DNA from: Marinactinospora thermotolerans DSM 45154
GTDB taxonomy: Bacteria; Actinomycetota; Actinomycetes; Streptosporangiales; Streptosporangiaceae
Direction of reading: 5' to 3'
NCBI RefSeq assembly: GCF_900167435.1
Contig: NZ_FUWS01000013.1
Coordinates: 83,926-147,925 of the forward strand
DNA: 64,000 nucleotides
The notes below the pieces were generated by a model, which had not been told where the DNA came from, did no database searches, and saw nothing but the letters and a program-made list of their open reading frames with translations. A program made the translations under genes and the position numbers. Of this stretch, positions 43,898-54,753 are shown in pieces; within the stretch, counting starts at the first letter, position 1, and every line of letters begins with the position of its first letter.

Positions 43898-44503
43898 TCA
43901 GGGAACGTCCCAGAAGGCCAGCTCGTGGCGCATCCCCTCCATGAAGAGATGTTCGGCGCGGTCCGGATCGGGCCCCGCCTCGTCGAGCATCTGCGCGCAC
44001 CGGCGCGCGAGCGCGGCGAACCCCGGATCCGCGTAGGTGTCGATCCAGGCGCGGTAACGCGGCTCCTCCGGCGGGTTCTGCGCCAACCTGGCCCCCAGTT
44101 CGGCATAGCCCCACATGCACGGATACAGGGCGGCCAGACCGTCGGCGTAGTCGGCCGCGGCCTCCAGCAGCCAACCGGTGTAGGCCGCGCAGGCCGGCCC
44201 CTTGACGGCGCCTTCGAGGTCGGCGCCGAACTTCCCCGCCAGCGAGCGGTGCAGGCTCAGCTCCTCGTGCCAGGTCGAGTGCGCCAGGTCGACGAGATCG
44301 CCCAGATGGGCGTCGGGGGCCTGCCAGGCGAGCCGGCTGAAGACCCGCACGTAGTCGAGCAGGTAGAGGTAGTCCTGTTCCAGCCATGAGCGGAACACGC
44401 GCTCGTCGAGGTCGCCACGCGCGATACCGGCCACGGTGGGGTGGGCGAGTTGGGCCTCGACCAACGGGCGGCCCAATTCGTGGAGTCGTCGGCTCGTCGT
44501 CAC
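43898..44503 (-). CDS. tenA: TenA/thiaminase II family protein
   Basis: This protein has about 201 residues from GTG 44503, and a start at 44524 is possible. It is an all-helical TenA/THI-4 domain with FRSWLEQDYLYLLDYVRVFS, the catalytic Cys region ALYPCMWGYAELG, and the C-terminal AEHLFMEGMRHELAFWD. It hydrolyses aminopyrimidine derivatives to salvage the pyrimidine part of thiamine. No other thiamine gene and no TPP riboswitch is found beside it. Confidence 0.9.
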   Translation of the reverse strand: MTTSRRLHELGRPLVEAQLAHPTVAGIARGDLDERVFRSWLEQDYLYLLDYVRVFSRLAWQAPDAHLGDLVDLAHSTWHEELSLHRSLAGKFGADLEGAVKGPACAAYTGWLLEAAADYADGLAALYPCMWGYAELGARLAQNPPEEPRYRAWIDTYADPGFAALARRCAQMLDEAGPDPDRAEHLFMEGMRHELAFWDVP

Positions 44504-44586
44504 GCGGCCCAGTCTGGCACGCACCGGAAATCCCCCGGCTGCGAGGCCGCCTCACTCAGGAGCACGGCCTCCCCCGACACGACGAA

Positions 44587-44621
44587 GGCCCCGTCCCAGC
44601 CGGTCCGGCCGGGACGGGGCC
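44587..44621 (-). terminator. terminator of tRNA-Leu
   Basis: A perfect 11-bp inverted repeat (GGCCCCGTCCC / GGGACGGGGCC) with a 13-base loop starts about ten bases downstream of the tRNA 3' end. Confidence 0.8.
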
Positions 44622-44631
44622 CCTCGACACG

Positions 44632-44714
44632 TGGGCGAGGAGGGATTTGAACCCTCACGTCCGCTAGGACACACGGACCTGAACCGTGCGCGTCTACCGT
44701 TCCGCCACCCGCCC
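44632..44714 (-). tRNA. tRNA-Leu (anticodon CAG)
   Basis: The minus strand gives an 83-base class II tRNA with acceptor GGGCGGG / CTCGCCC (one G-T pair), anticodon loop TTCAGGT with CAG, a long variable arm and a GGGTTCAAATCCC T-arm. The discriminator is A. CCA is not encoded. A tRNA-Leu gene next to the FHA/pknB locus is typical of actinobacteria. Confidence 0.95.
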
Positions 44715-44939
44715 GAGTGACATATATCTTGCTTATCGCCTTGGTGATCCGGGCCCTTGAAGGCCGTCCCCCTGGCGACAGAGATAAGGCTAGCACGGTC
44801 GTGACACCACTCGCGCACCTTCCTCGCGACGGGACCGTGAGCAGGCAACCCTGCCCACACGAGTGCGAGAGTGAAGCAGAGGGCACGATTCCACGGTTAC
44901 GATCGTCATACATCGGGAGTGGAGTAGGGGAGGTACCTC

Positions 44940-45701
44940 GTGGGAGTGCTCCAACGCTTCGAGCGCAGGCTCGAAGGGATGATCGAAGGCACCTTCGCGC
45001 GGGCCTTCAAGTCGGAGCTCCAGCCCGTCGAAGTGGCCAGCGCCGTACAACGGGAAATGGACGAACGCGCTGCGATCGTGGCCCAGGGCCGCACCCTGGT
45101 GCCCAACGACTTCGTCGTCGAGCTCGCCGGCTCGGACAAGGAGCGCTTGGAGGTCTACGCGGACAACCTCGGCCAGGAACTGTCCAAACTGGCCCGGGAA
45201 TACGCCACCGAACAGGGATATTCCTTCGTCGGCCCGGTCCGGGTGCAATTCGATACCGCCGACGACCTCCAGACCGGTCGTTTCCGGATCCGGTCCGGCG
45301 TCATTCGGGGAACGACGATCGAGAACAACGAGGTGCGCCGCCCGGTGAGCGATCACCCGCGCGGCGGTGCGGCCATCGCCGGCCGGCCACGCCTCCTGCT
45401 CTCGCCGGGCAGCAACACCCACGACGGCAGCCCCGCCGCGCAGGGAATGCAGCAGTCCTACGAGCTCAACGCCCAGGTGACGCTGCTGGGCCGGGGAACC
45501 GACTGCGACCTTCGGCTGGTGGACAACGGGGTCTCCCGCCACCACGCCGAGATCCGGGTCGAAGACGACGAGGCCGTCCTCGTCGACCTCGGCTCGACCA
45601 ACGGGACCTTCGTCAACGGCCAGCAGGTCAAGCGCGCCCGTCTCGTCGACGGAACCCGCATCAGCCTCGGCCGGACCGTCATGACCTTCCGCCGCGACTG
45701 A
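44940..45701 (+). CDS. fhaA: FHA-domain protein FhaA
   Basis: This 253-residue protein starts at GTG 44940, with GGGGAGG upstream. The N-terminal domain of about 120 residues (GVLQRFERRLEGMIEGTFAR) is the conserved DUF3662 part of FhaA. The C-terminal FHA domain at about 175-250 keeps the phosphothreonine-binding residues in LLGRGTDCDLRL, GVSRHHAEIRV and LGSTNGTFVNG. FhaA binds phosphorylated partners of PknB at the cell pole and septum, where it restrains peptidoglycan synthesis. It is the first gene of the FHA/PstP/PknB locus. Confidence 0.93.
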   Translation: MGVLQRFERRLEGMIEGTFARAFKSELQPVEVASAVQREMDERAAIVAQGRTLVPNDFVVELAGSDKERLEVYADNLGQELSKLAREYATEQGYSFVGPVRVQFDTADDLQTGRFRIRSGVIRGTTIENNEVRRPVSDHPRGGAAIAGRPRLLLSPGSNTHDGSPAAQGMQQSYELNAQVTLLGRGTDCDLRLVDNGVSRHHAEIRVEDDEAVLVDLGSTNGTFVNGQQVKRARLVDGTRISLGRTVMTFRRD

Positions 45702-45728
45702 ACCTTCGATCCCCGCATTCCTCGGAAA

Positions 45729-45758
45729 CCGCCCGCTTCCCAGCGAGGGAGCGGGCGG
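45729..45758 (+). terminator. hairpin after fhaA
   Basis: A 9-bp inverted repeat (CCGCCCGCT / AGCGGGCGG) with a 12-base loop follows fhaA. It separates fhaA from the fhaB unit, and the 200 bases after it probably hold the promoter of fhaB-pknB. Confidence 0.55.
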
Positions 45759-45962
45759 CCCGAGCCACCCCGAACACTGGTACGACCAGGCCAGGAGGAC
45801 GTTCTCCCGCAGATTTGACCGATCGGGCACAATAACCGGGTCCATTGGGTTCACTTGGCTTATTCGACACGGCTCGGCTTTGTCCGACACGGGCAACGAC
45901 GACCGGAGGCGTCAGCCAGCGCCAACCCAGCCGGAGCACGACAGGGGCTAAAGAGCACTTCC

Positions 45963-46436
45963 ATGTCCGACCTGACCCTCATGTTGATCAAGCTCGCGTT
46001 CCTCGCGGTGCTGTGGCTGTTCGTGATCATGGCGGTCGGAGTGATCCGCACCGACTTGTTCGGTCCTGCCACGGGCAAGGCGAAGCGGGCCCAGAAGTCA
46101 GAGCCGCGCAGGTCCAAACCGGTCTCGCGCGGCCGTCGCAACGAACCTCGCGCGCTGGTCGTCACCAAGGGACCGCTGGCCGGCACCACCCTCAACCTCT
46201 CCGCCTCTCAGCCCATCGTCATCGGCCGGGCCAAGGACGCGACACTGGTCATCAACGACGACTACGCTTCGGGCAGGCACGCGCGGATCTACTCCGACAA
46301 CGGCCGCTGGATCGTCGAGGACCTCGGCTCGACGAACGGTACGTACATCGGCCAGCAGCGGCTGACCCGGCCCCAGCCGATCGGTGTCGGGCAGCCTGTC
46401 CGCATCGGCAAAACCGTCCTGGAACTGCGCAAATGA
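45963..46436 (+). CDS. fhaB: membrane-anchored FHA-domain protein FhaB (FipA)
   Basis: This 157-residue protein has an N-terminal membrane segment (LMLIKLAFLAVLWLFVIMAV), a basic linker and a C-terminal FHA domain at about 65-150. The domain carries IVIGRAKDATLVI, ASGRHARIYSD and DLGSTNGTYIGQQ. FhaB is a substrate of PknA/PknB and links phosphorylation to cell division. Its stop overlaps the pstP start (ATGA). Confidence 0.93.
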   Translation: MSDLTLMLIKLAFLAVLWLFVIMAVGVIRTDLFGPATGKAKRAQKSEPRRSKPVSRGRRNEPRALVVTKGPLAGTTLNLSASQPIVIGRAKDATLVINDDYASGRHARIYSDNGRWIVEDLGSTNGTYIGQQRLTRPQPIGVGQPVRIGKTVLELRK

Positions 46437-47839
46437 CAATCGCTCTCCGATACGCGGCGTACTCCGACGTTGGGTGCCTCCGCGAAGGCAACGAAGACTC
46501 CGCCTACGCCGGCCCCTACCTCCTCGCGGTCGCCGACGGTATGGGCGGACACGCCGGCGGCGAGATCGCCAGCGCAGTCGCGATCTCGACCCTCATGCCC
46601 CTCGACGACGACGTCCCCGGCAACGAGATGGTCCAGTCCCTCGCCCAGGCCGTGGAGCGGGCCAACATGCTGCTCGCCCAACGGGTCTCCGAGGACCCCC
46701 GCCTCGAGAACATGGGGACCACGCTCACCGCGATGCTGTGGTCCGGCGCCCGCGCCGCGTTGATCCACGTCGGCGACTCCCGCGCCTACCTGCTGCGCGA
46801 CGGCGAACTCAGCCAGATCACCCACGACCACACGCTCGTCCAGACCCTCGTCGACGAGGGCAAGATCAGCGAGGACGAGGTCGCCACCCACCCCCAACGC
46901 TCCCTCCTCCTGCGCGCCATCCAGGGCCAGACCAACGTCGACCCCGACATCTCGGTCCGCGAGGCCAAGGTCGGCGACCGCTACCTGTTGTGCTCGGACG
47001 GCCTGTCCGGCGTCGTCAGCAAGGAGACGCTCCAGGAGACGTTGCTGTCGGAGCCCAACGTCGACGCCGCGGCACGCCGCCTCATCGACCTCGCCAACCG
47101 GGGCGGGGGGCCCGACAACATCACCGCGGTCGTGGCCGACGTCATCGACACCGCCACCGACCCCCACGGCCCCACCTCCGTCCCGGCGTTGGTCGGTGCC
47201 GCCGACCAACGCCGCGAGCCGTTGATGACCCCCGACACCCCGGCCGGACGGGCCCAGGGGCTCACCCGGGGCAGCGGCGACACCGCCGAGATGGACCGCG
47301 TCCCCGCGATCGAGCCGGTCGACGAGCCCGGCCCCCAGCCGCGTACCCGCCGCTGGTGGCCCATGGTCGTGACGTTTCTGGTCATCGTCGCGCTGGTGGC
47401 CGGTGCCGGGTTCTACTTCGGCCAGCGCTACCTCAACAGCCAGTACTTCATCGGTCCGGCCGACAACGGGACCAACGTCGCGGTGTTCCGCGGCATCAAC
47501 ACCGACATCGCCGGCTACGACCTCGCCGAGCAGGTCGAGGACACCGGCGTCCCGCTGGAGATGCTGCCCGAGAACGAGCGCAACGCCGTCGAGGCGGCCA
47601 TAGCGGTCGGCAGCCTGGACGAGGCCCGTTCACGGGTCGAGGAGCTGCGCGGTAAGGCCGCCACCTGCCAGGCCGACCCCGAATCCTGTGGTATGGAGGC
47701 CCCCGCGGGCGCCGCACCCACGGAGCCCGCCTCCTCCCCGCAGGACCGCACCGCCGGCGTCTCCGGCGAGGAGGACGCCCTCCCCGACACCACCTCCGGT
47801 GTCGGGGACGTCGAGGATTCCGTGGGAGGGCGGCAATGA
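46433..47839 (+). CDS. pstP: PP2C-type Ser/Thr phosphatase PstP
   Basis: This 468-residue protein has a PP2C catalytic domain at 1-245 with the metal ligands in GNEDSAY, ADGMGGHAGG, SDGLSG and GGPDNITAV. A cytoplasmic linker, a membrane segment near 307-330 (WWPMVVTFLVIVALVAGAGF) and an outside region of about 135 residues follow. It reverses phosphorylation by PknA/PknB of the division and wall-synthesis proteins encoded in this locus. It overlaps the genes on both sides by four bases. Confidence 0.95.
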   Translation: MTIALRYAAYSDVGCLREGNEDSAYAGPYLLAVADGMGGHAGGEIASAVAISTLMPLDDDVPGNEMVQSLAQAVERANMLLAQRVSEDPRLENMGTTLTAMLWSGARAALIHVGDSRAYLLRDGELSQITHDHTLVQTLVDEGKISEDEVATHPQRSLLLRAIQGQTNVDPDISVREAKVGDRYLLCSDGLSGVVSKETLQETLLSEPNVDAAARRLIDLANRGGGPDNITAVVADVIDTATDPHGPTSVPALVGAADQRREPLMTPDTPAGRAQGLTRGSGDTAEMDRVPAIEPVDEPGPQPRTRRWWPMVVTFLVIVALVAGAGFYFGQRYLNSQYFIGPADNGTNVAVFRGINTDIAGYDLAEQVEDTGVPLEMLPENERNAVEAAIAVGSLDEARSRVEELRGKAATCQADPESCGMEAPAGAAPTEPASSPQDRTAGVSGEEDALPDTTSGVGDVEDSVGGRQ

Positions 47840-49239
47840 GCGAAGGACTGTCCACCGCGCTGCCTCCGGTCAAACGGCGCAACGCCGAACTGGTGATGGT
47901 GCTCTTCGCGATCGCCATCACGCTGTTCGCGATGATCGAGGCGGGACTGACCCGCAACCAGGAGATGCCGCCGAGCCTGTTCGTCTACGGACTGCTGTTC
48001 GGTGGCCTCGCCGTGCTCGCGCACGTGTTCATCCGCTTCTTCGCGCCCTACGCCGACCCACTGCTGCTGCCCCTCGCCGTGCTCCTCAACGGTCTGGGCA
48101 TCGCCATGCTGTGGCGGCTCTTCGAGGCCACCGGTGACACCGAGCGCGGCAGCGCGATGGACCAGTTGATCCTCACCGCGGGCAGCCTCGTCGTCTTCGC
48201 CGTCATCGTCTTCTTCCTCAAAGAGCCCCGCACGTTGCAGCGCTACCCCTACGTGACCGCGCTCAGCGCCGTCGTCCTGCTGCTGCTGCCGCTGATCCCG
48301 GGCCTGGGCCAGACCGTCAACGGCGCCCGGCAGTGGATCAACCTGGGGGTCACCTCGCTCCAGCCGTCGGAGTTCGCCAAGATCTCGCTGGTCATCTTCC
48401 TGTCCGGGTACATGGTGATGAAGCGTGACGTGCTGTCGCTGGCCAGCAAGCGCGTCAAGATCGGCCCCGTGAAGATCATCGACCTGCCCCGCATGCGCGA
48501 CACCGCCCCCATGGCGGTCATGTGGGGGTTCTGCATCCTCGTGCTGGTCGGTCTGATGAACGACCTCGGCACGTCGCTGCTCCTGTTCGGCACCTTCCTG
48601 GCGATGATCTACGTCGCGACCCAGCGCTCGTCGTGGATCGTCATCGGTCTCGGCGCGTTCTTCGGCGCCTGCGCCCTGCTCTACCCGTTCGTGTACCACT
48701 TCTCGGTGCGCGTCGACACCTGGATCAACGCGTTCGACGAGGACGTCTTCTACGGTGAGCTCGGCGCCAACAGCCAGCAGCTCGTCCAGGGGCTGTTCGC
48801 CCTGGGCGAGGGCGGCATCCTGGGCACCGGCCTGGGCGGCGGAAAGCCGGGCAACGTCCCCGAGGTCCAAAACGACTTCATCTTCACCGCCTTCGGCGAG
48901 GAGCTCGGGCTCACCGGTGTCATGGTGATGCTGCTGGCCCTGGCCCTCCTCGTCGAGCGCGGCATGCGCATCGCGCTGGCCTCGCGCGAGCTGTTCGTCA
49001 AGATGTTCGCCTCGGGCATCTCGTTCCTGCTCGCCTTCCAGAGCTTCGTCGTCATCGGCGGTGTCACCCGCGTCATCCCGATGACGGGTGCCACCATCCC
49101 CTTCGTCGCCAAGGGCGGTTCGGCGCTCCTGTCGAGCTGGATCATGCTCGCGCTGCTGGTCCGCATGAGCCACAACGCGCGCAAACCGGCCCCGCAGGCC
49201 ATTCAGGACGAGGGTGCGACCCAGGTGATCTCCCGATGA
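47836..49239 (+). CDS. rodA: SEDS-family peptidoglycan polymerase (FtsW/RodA)
   Basis: This 467-residue protein has 10-12 membrane segments and the SEDS signatures: GARQWINLGVTSLQPSEFAK, with the catalytic-Asp loop region downstream, and QNDFIFTAFGEELGLTGVM. It polymerises glycan strands from lipid II. In actinobacteria the copy in the pstP/pbpA locus is the RodA-type elongation enzyme. It is coupled to pbpA by a four-base overlap, which suggests a SEDS-bPBP complex. Confidence 0.95.
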   Translation: MSEGLSTALPPVKRRNAELVMVLFAIAITLFAMIEAGLTRNQEMPPSLFVYGLLFGGLAVLAHVFIRFFAPYADPLLLPLAVLLNGLGIAMLWRLFEATGDTERGSAMDQLILTAGSLVVFAVIVFFLKEPRTLQRYPYVTALSAVVLLLLPLIPGLGQTVNGARQWINLGVTSLQPSEFAKISLVIFLSGYMVMKRDVLSLASKRVKIGPVKIIDLPRMRDTAPMAVMWGFCILVLVGLMNDLGTSLLLFGTFLAMIYVATQRSSWIVIGLGAFFGACALLYPFVYHFSVRVDTWINAFDEDVFYGELGANSQQLVQGLFALGEGGILGTGLGGGKPGNVPEVQNDFIFTAFGEELGLTGVMVMLLALALLVERGMRIALASRELFVKMFASGISFLLAFQSFVVIGGVTRVIPMTGATIPFVAKGGSALLSSWIMLALLVRMSHNARKPAPQAIQDEGATQVISR

Positions 49240-50684
49240 ACAAACCGATCCGCAGACTCGCGGTCTTCACGATGGCGCTGTTCGGCGTCCTGCTGCTCAA
49301 CGTCACCTGGATCCAGGCGGTCCAGGCCGAATGGCTGCGCGAACACCCCTACAACTCCCGCCAGTACACCGAGCAGCTCACCATCGCCCGGGGCCCGATC
49401 GTCGCCGGCAACGAGCAGATCGCCTACTCCGAGCCGATCCAGGACAGCGACCGCTACCAGCGCGTCTACGAGCACCCCGAGCTGTACGCCCACCCCGTCG
49501 GGGTGTTCCGCAGCGGCAGCGCCAACGGCATCGAGCAGACCGAGAACTCGTTCCTGGACGGCTCCGACAGCCGGCTGTTCGTCCGCAACTTCCTCGACAT
49601 GCTCACCGGTGAGGAGAGCAAGGGCGCCACGGTCAACCTGACGCTCGACCCCAAGGCCCAGCAGGCCGCCCTCGAAGCGTTCCAGTCCATCGCGCCGGAC
49701 AAGAAGGGCGCGGCCGTCGCGCTCGACCCGCAGACCGGTGCGGTCCTCGCCTCGGTGTCACTGCCCACCTACGACGCCAACAGCGTCGCCAGCGTCGAGA
49801 ACCCCGGCGACGCCGCCGACCAGTGGGTGGCCTACGAGAACGACCCGAACCAGCCGCTGCTCAACCGGGCGTTCAACGAGCGCTACCCCCCGGGTTCCAC
49901 GTTCAAGATCGTGACCGCCGCCGCGGCCCTGGAGAACGGCGCATCCCCCGACTCCACGATGGACGCGCCGGACCAGCTCCAGATCGGCGGCGCCTCGCTG
50001 CCCAACGCGACCCCGGGCGGCACCTGCAACGGCGGCTCCCCCGACACGCTGGCGCACTCGATCATGATCTCCTGCAACACCTCCATGGCCAACTGGGCCA
50101 AGTCGCTGGGCGCCGACACGATGGCCGCGCAGGCCGAGGCGTTCGGGTTCAACAGCGGCACGATGGAGGTGCCGGTCGATGTGGCCGAGAGCCTGTACCC
50201 CGCCGACATCGACGAGAACTTCCTCGCGATGTCGGGCATCGGGCAGGGCAACGTCGAGGCCACCCCGCTCCAGATGGCCATGGTCGCCGCCGGTGTTGCC
50301 AATGGCGGTGACGTCATGAAGCCCTACCTCGTAGAGTCGGTCCAGGGGCCCGATCTCTCCGAGATCACCGCGGCCACCCCCGAGGTCTACAGTGAGGCCG
50401 TCAGCTCCCAGACCGCGGAGGAGCTGACCCAGATGATGATCGGCGTGACCGAAGGCGCCGAGGGCAGCGGCCCCAGCGGCGCCATCCCCGGCATCCAGGT
50501 CGCCGGAAAGACCGGTACGGCCGAGACCGGTGACGGGGACACCCACAACTGGTTCATCTCCTTCGCCCCGGCGAACGACCCCCAGGTCGCCGTGGCCGTC
50601 GTGGTCGAGCGAGGCAACAGCAGCGGTAACACGCTCGCCGCGCCCATCGCGAAGGAGATCATGGAGGCAGTGATCAACGAGTGA
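49236..50684 (+). CDS. pbpA: class B penicillin-binding protein PbpA
   Basis: This 482-residue transpeptidase has an N-terminal membrane anchor (LAVFTMALFGVLLLNVTWIQ) and the three active-site motifs of a DD-transpeptidase. These are S221-T-F-K224, S279-C-N281 and K425-T-G. It cross-links peptidoglycan as the partner of the upstream SEDS polymerase. Length and order match actinobacterial PbpA. It overlaps the next kinase gene (GTGA). Confidence 0.96.
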   Translation: MNKPIRRLAVFTMALFGVLLLNVTWIQAVQAEWLREHPYNSRQYTEQLTIARGPIVAGNEQIAYSEPIQDSDRYQRVYEHPELYAHPVGVFRSGSANGIEQTENSFLDGSDSRLFVRNFLDMLTGEESKGATVNLTLDPKAQQAALEAFQSIAPDKKGAAVALDPQTGAVLASVSLPTYDANSVASVENPGDAADQWVAYENDPNQPLLNRAFNERYPPGSTFKIVTAAAALENGASPDSTMDAPDQLQIGGASLPNATPGGTCNGGSPDTLAHSIMISCNTSMANWAKSLGADTMAAQAEAFGFNSGTMEVPVDVAESLYPADIDENFLAMSGIGQGNVEATPLQMAMVAAGVANGGDVMKPYLVESVQGPDLSEITAATPEVYSEAVSSQTAEELTQMMIGVTEGAEGSGPSGAIPGIQVAGKTGTAETGDGDTHNWFISFAPANDPQVAVAVVVERGNSSGNTLAAPIAKEIMEAVINE

Positions 50685-52264
50685 GCGGTAATGACGCGAC
50701 CGGCCGGGGCAACGACGGCTCCGGCGACCGCACCGGTACGCTCCTCAGCGGCCGTTACCGGCTGGAGGAGCGTATCGGCGCGGGCGGGATGGGCGAGGTG
50801 TGGCGGGCGACCGACACCCTGCTCAGCCGTCCCGTCGCGGTGAAGATGCTGCACGCGGCGCAGACCGCCGAGCCGACCGCGCGTGAGCGCTTCCGCACCG
50901 AGGCGCGGATCACCGCCGCGCTGTCGCACCCCGGGATCGCCCAGGTCTACGACTACGGCGAGCAGGACGACACCGCGTTCCTCGTCATGGAGCTGGTCCC
51001 GGGCGAGCCCCTGTCGTCGATCCTCAAGCGCAACGACGAGGGCCTGGACGCCGGGGTCACGCTGGACGTGCTGAACCAGGCGGCCCAGGCGCTCGGCGCC
51101 GCCCACGCGCGCGGCGTCGTCCATCGCGACATCAAGCCCGGCAACCTGCTGGTCACCGAGGACGGCACGGTCAAGCTGACCGACTTCGGCATCGCCCGGG
51201 GCAACGAGTCGGTGACGCTGACCCAGACCGGCATGGTCATGGGAACCGCCCAGTACATCTCGCCCGAGCAGGCGTCGGGCAGCCCGGCGACACCGTTCTC
51301 CGACATCTACTCGCTCGGCGTGGTCGCCTACGAGTGCCTGGCCGGCCGTCCGCCGTTCACCGCCGACACCCCGCTGGCGCTGGCGCTGGCGCACACCCGC
51401 GAGGAGCCGCCGCCGCTCCCCGGGCATGTCCCGGGGTCGGTGCGCGCGCTCGTGGAGCGGATGCTGGAGAAGTCCCCCGAGGACCGTCCCGCCTCCGCCG
51501 CCGAGATCGCCCAGCAGGCCCAGCAGTTGCGCGGCGGTCTCGGACCGGCCGCGGGCGGCGCCACGACGGCCATGGACCTCGCCGACCTCGACCACACGAT
51601 GGTGGCCGATCTCTCACCTCACGCGGGCGATCCCGCGACCCGGCCCTCCGGAGCGGTTTCCGCGCCCCTTCCGACCGGCGCCACCGGGCCGGCGCAGGCG
51701 TGGCCCCCGAGTGGGGCCGCCCCCTCGGATAGGCTTACCGGAACGGCCGGGCCGGGACGCGCTGCTCGTCACTCCGGTAACCGACCGGTCCTGCTCGCCG
51801 CGGCCGCCGCGCTCGCCGCGGTCGTGATCGGCGTCATACTGATCGCGCAGTTCTGGGACAGTCCGGGAGAGAACTCCCGGTCCACCGGCGGTAACCGGCC
51901 GGCTGTCTCACCGACCCCCAGTCCCACCCCCCAGGAGTCCGTCGACGACGGACTGGTGCTGCCCGGCGACACCGGCGGCACCGAGCCCGACACGGGCTAC
52001 GGCGACCAGGGGCCTGCCGTGCCGCAACAGCCCACGACAGGTTCCTCGGCCACGCCGTCGGCGCCCGCCACCCCCGATCCCGCGACGACCGGCGATCCGG
52101 TGGATCCCGTCCCGGAAGACCCGGGCGACGGCGGCCAAGGGGAGAACCCCCTGCCCGGCGGCGATGGTGGCGCCGGGGAGGGCACCGGGGACGGTGCCGG
52201 CAACGGGACGGGAACGGAACAGGACACGGGGGACGAGAGAGGCAATCCGCCCGCCACTGATTAG
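50681..52264 (+). CDS. pknA: PknA-like transmembrane Ser/Thr protein kinase
   Basis: This 527-residue protein starts at GTG 50681, overlapping pbpA. The kinase domain covers about 25-290 with the glycine loop IGAGGMGEV, Lys55 in AVKML, catalytic Asp150 in HRDIKPGNLL, DFG in LTDFGIARG and an APE-like ISPEQ. One membrane segment lies near 367-390. The outside tail of about 135 residues is low-complexity in Gly, Pro, Thr and Asp. It lacks PASTA repeats, unlike the next kinase. It corresponds to PknA by position. Confidence 0.9.
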   Translation: MSGNDATGRGNDGSGDRTGTLLSGRYRLEERIGAGGMGEVWRATDTLLSRPVAVKMLHAAQTAEPTARERFRTEARITAALSHPGIAQVYDYGEQDDTAFLVMELVPGEPLSSILKRNDEGLDAGVTLDVLNQAAQALGAAHARGVVHRDIKPGNLLVTEDGTVKLTDFGIARGNESVTLTQTGMVMGTAQYISPEQASGSPATPFSDIYSLGVVAYECLAGRPPFTADTPLALALAHTREEPPPLPGHVPGSVRALVERMLEKSPEDRPASAAEIAQQAQQLRGGLGPAAGGATTAMDLADLDHTMVADLSPHAGDPATRPSGAVSAPLPTGATGPAQAWPPSGAAPSDRLTGTAGPGRAARHSGNRPVLLAAAAALAAVVIGVILIAQFWDSPGENSRSTGGNRPAVSPTPSPTPQESVDDGLVLPGDTGGTEPDTGYGDQGPAVPQQPTTGSSATPSAPATPDPATTGDPVDPVPEDPGDGGQGENPLPGGDGGAGEGTGDGAGNGTGTEQDTGDERGNPPATD

Positions 52265-52316
52265 GTGATGTGCGACATCCGGCGTCACCGTCGAGATACG
52301 AGGAATAGTTCACGAC

Positions 52317-54146
<1,830 letters not shown>

Positions 54147-54171
54147 GCCGCCGCTTCCTCGGCGCCGGTTC

Positions 54172-54201
54172 AGGGGCACCGCCTTCGGGCGGTGCCCCTT
54201 T
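54172..54201 (+). terminator. Rho-independent terminator after pknB
   Basis: A 12-bp stem (AGGGGCACCGCC / GGCGGTGCCCCT) with a TTCG tetraloop is followed by T residues. Confidence 0.92.
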
Positions 54202-54318
54202 CCGCTGCTCAGGAGAGCTCGCGTGGGAAGGTCGGTCCGGTCTCCGCGGGCTCTTGGAGGGGCGTAGACTGTGTTATCCGTCGATCAGTCCGGCCCTTTC
54301 GTTTTTGGAGCAGCGACC

Positions 54319-54573
54319 GTGCCCAAATCCCGCAACGATCGCAAGAAGAAGGCCGCCTACACTCCGCCGCCGTCGGCCGAGAAGCCGAAGGTCTCTCCGC
54401 GATGGCTGGTACCGGCGATGGTGGCCTTCGGGCTCTTGGGCATCCTGTGGATCGCGGTCTACTACATCGCCGGCGAGTCCGTGCCCTACATGCGGGACCT
54501 CGGAAACTGGAACCTGGCCATCGGGTTCAGCGGCATCATCATCGCCGTCATCTTGTCCACACGCTGGCACTAG
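54319..54573 (+). CDS. crgA: cell division protein CrgA
   Basis: This 84-residue protein starts at GTG 54319, with GGAG eight bases upstream. It has a basic N-terminus (PKSRNDRKKKAAYTPPPSAE), two membrane segments at about 30-50 and 64-81, and the conserved loop between them (AGESVPYMRDLGNWNLAIGF). CrgA binds FtsZ and late division proteins and coordinates septation with elongation. It is on the plus strand behind pknB, as in Streptomyces. Confidence 0.95.
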   Translation: MPKSRNDRKKKAAYTPPPSAEKPKVSPRWLVPAMVAFGLLGILWIAVYYIAGESVPYMRDLGNWNLAIGFSGIIIAVILSTRWH

Positions 54574-54609
54574 CAGGATCCCGGCAGCTCAGCCAGGCGC
54601 CCCTGGCTT

Positions 54610-54663
54610 TTATCCACAGCGAGAACGCGACTATCCACAGAGTTATCCACACCCTGTGGGTAG
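54610..54663. promoter_or_regulatory. second cluster of DnaA-box sites
   Basis: Two perfect TTATCCACA sites (54610-54618 and 54643-54651), one CTATCCACA (54631-54639) and one reversed CTACCCACA (54655-54663) lie within 54 bases. They are in the gap between crgA and the rhomboid gene. Spacing is 21, 12 and 12 bases. Three are in one direction and one is opposed. It is a strong candidate DnaA-binding locus. Confidence 0.75.
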
Positions 54664-54703
54664 TCTTTTCGCCATGTCCGGGGAAAGAGAACGACGGACG
54701 CGG

Positions 54704-54745
54704 ACGGCCGGGGGCGGGGTCCGCGCGGACCCCGCCCCCGGCCGT
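54704..54745. terminator. 42-bp perfect palindrome, terminator of the rhomboid gene
   Basis: Twenty-one bases at 54704-54724 are exactly complementary to 54725-54745 with no spacer. It lies eight bases beyond the rhomboid stop codon. It would form a very stable GC hairpin in RNA or a cruciform in DNA. Confidence 0.75.
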
Positions 54746-54753
54746 CTTCCGGA

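Noticed and set aside
43898..44503. TPP riboswitch upstream of tenA
   Set aside because: The upstream 90 bases contain only the tRNA-Leu terminator. No TPP aptamer motif is visible.
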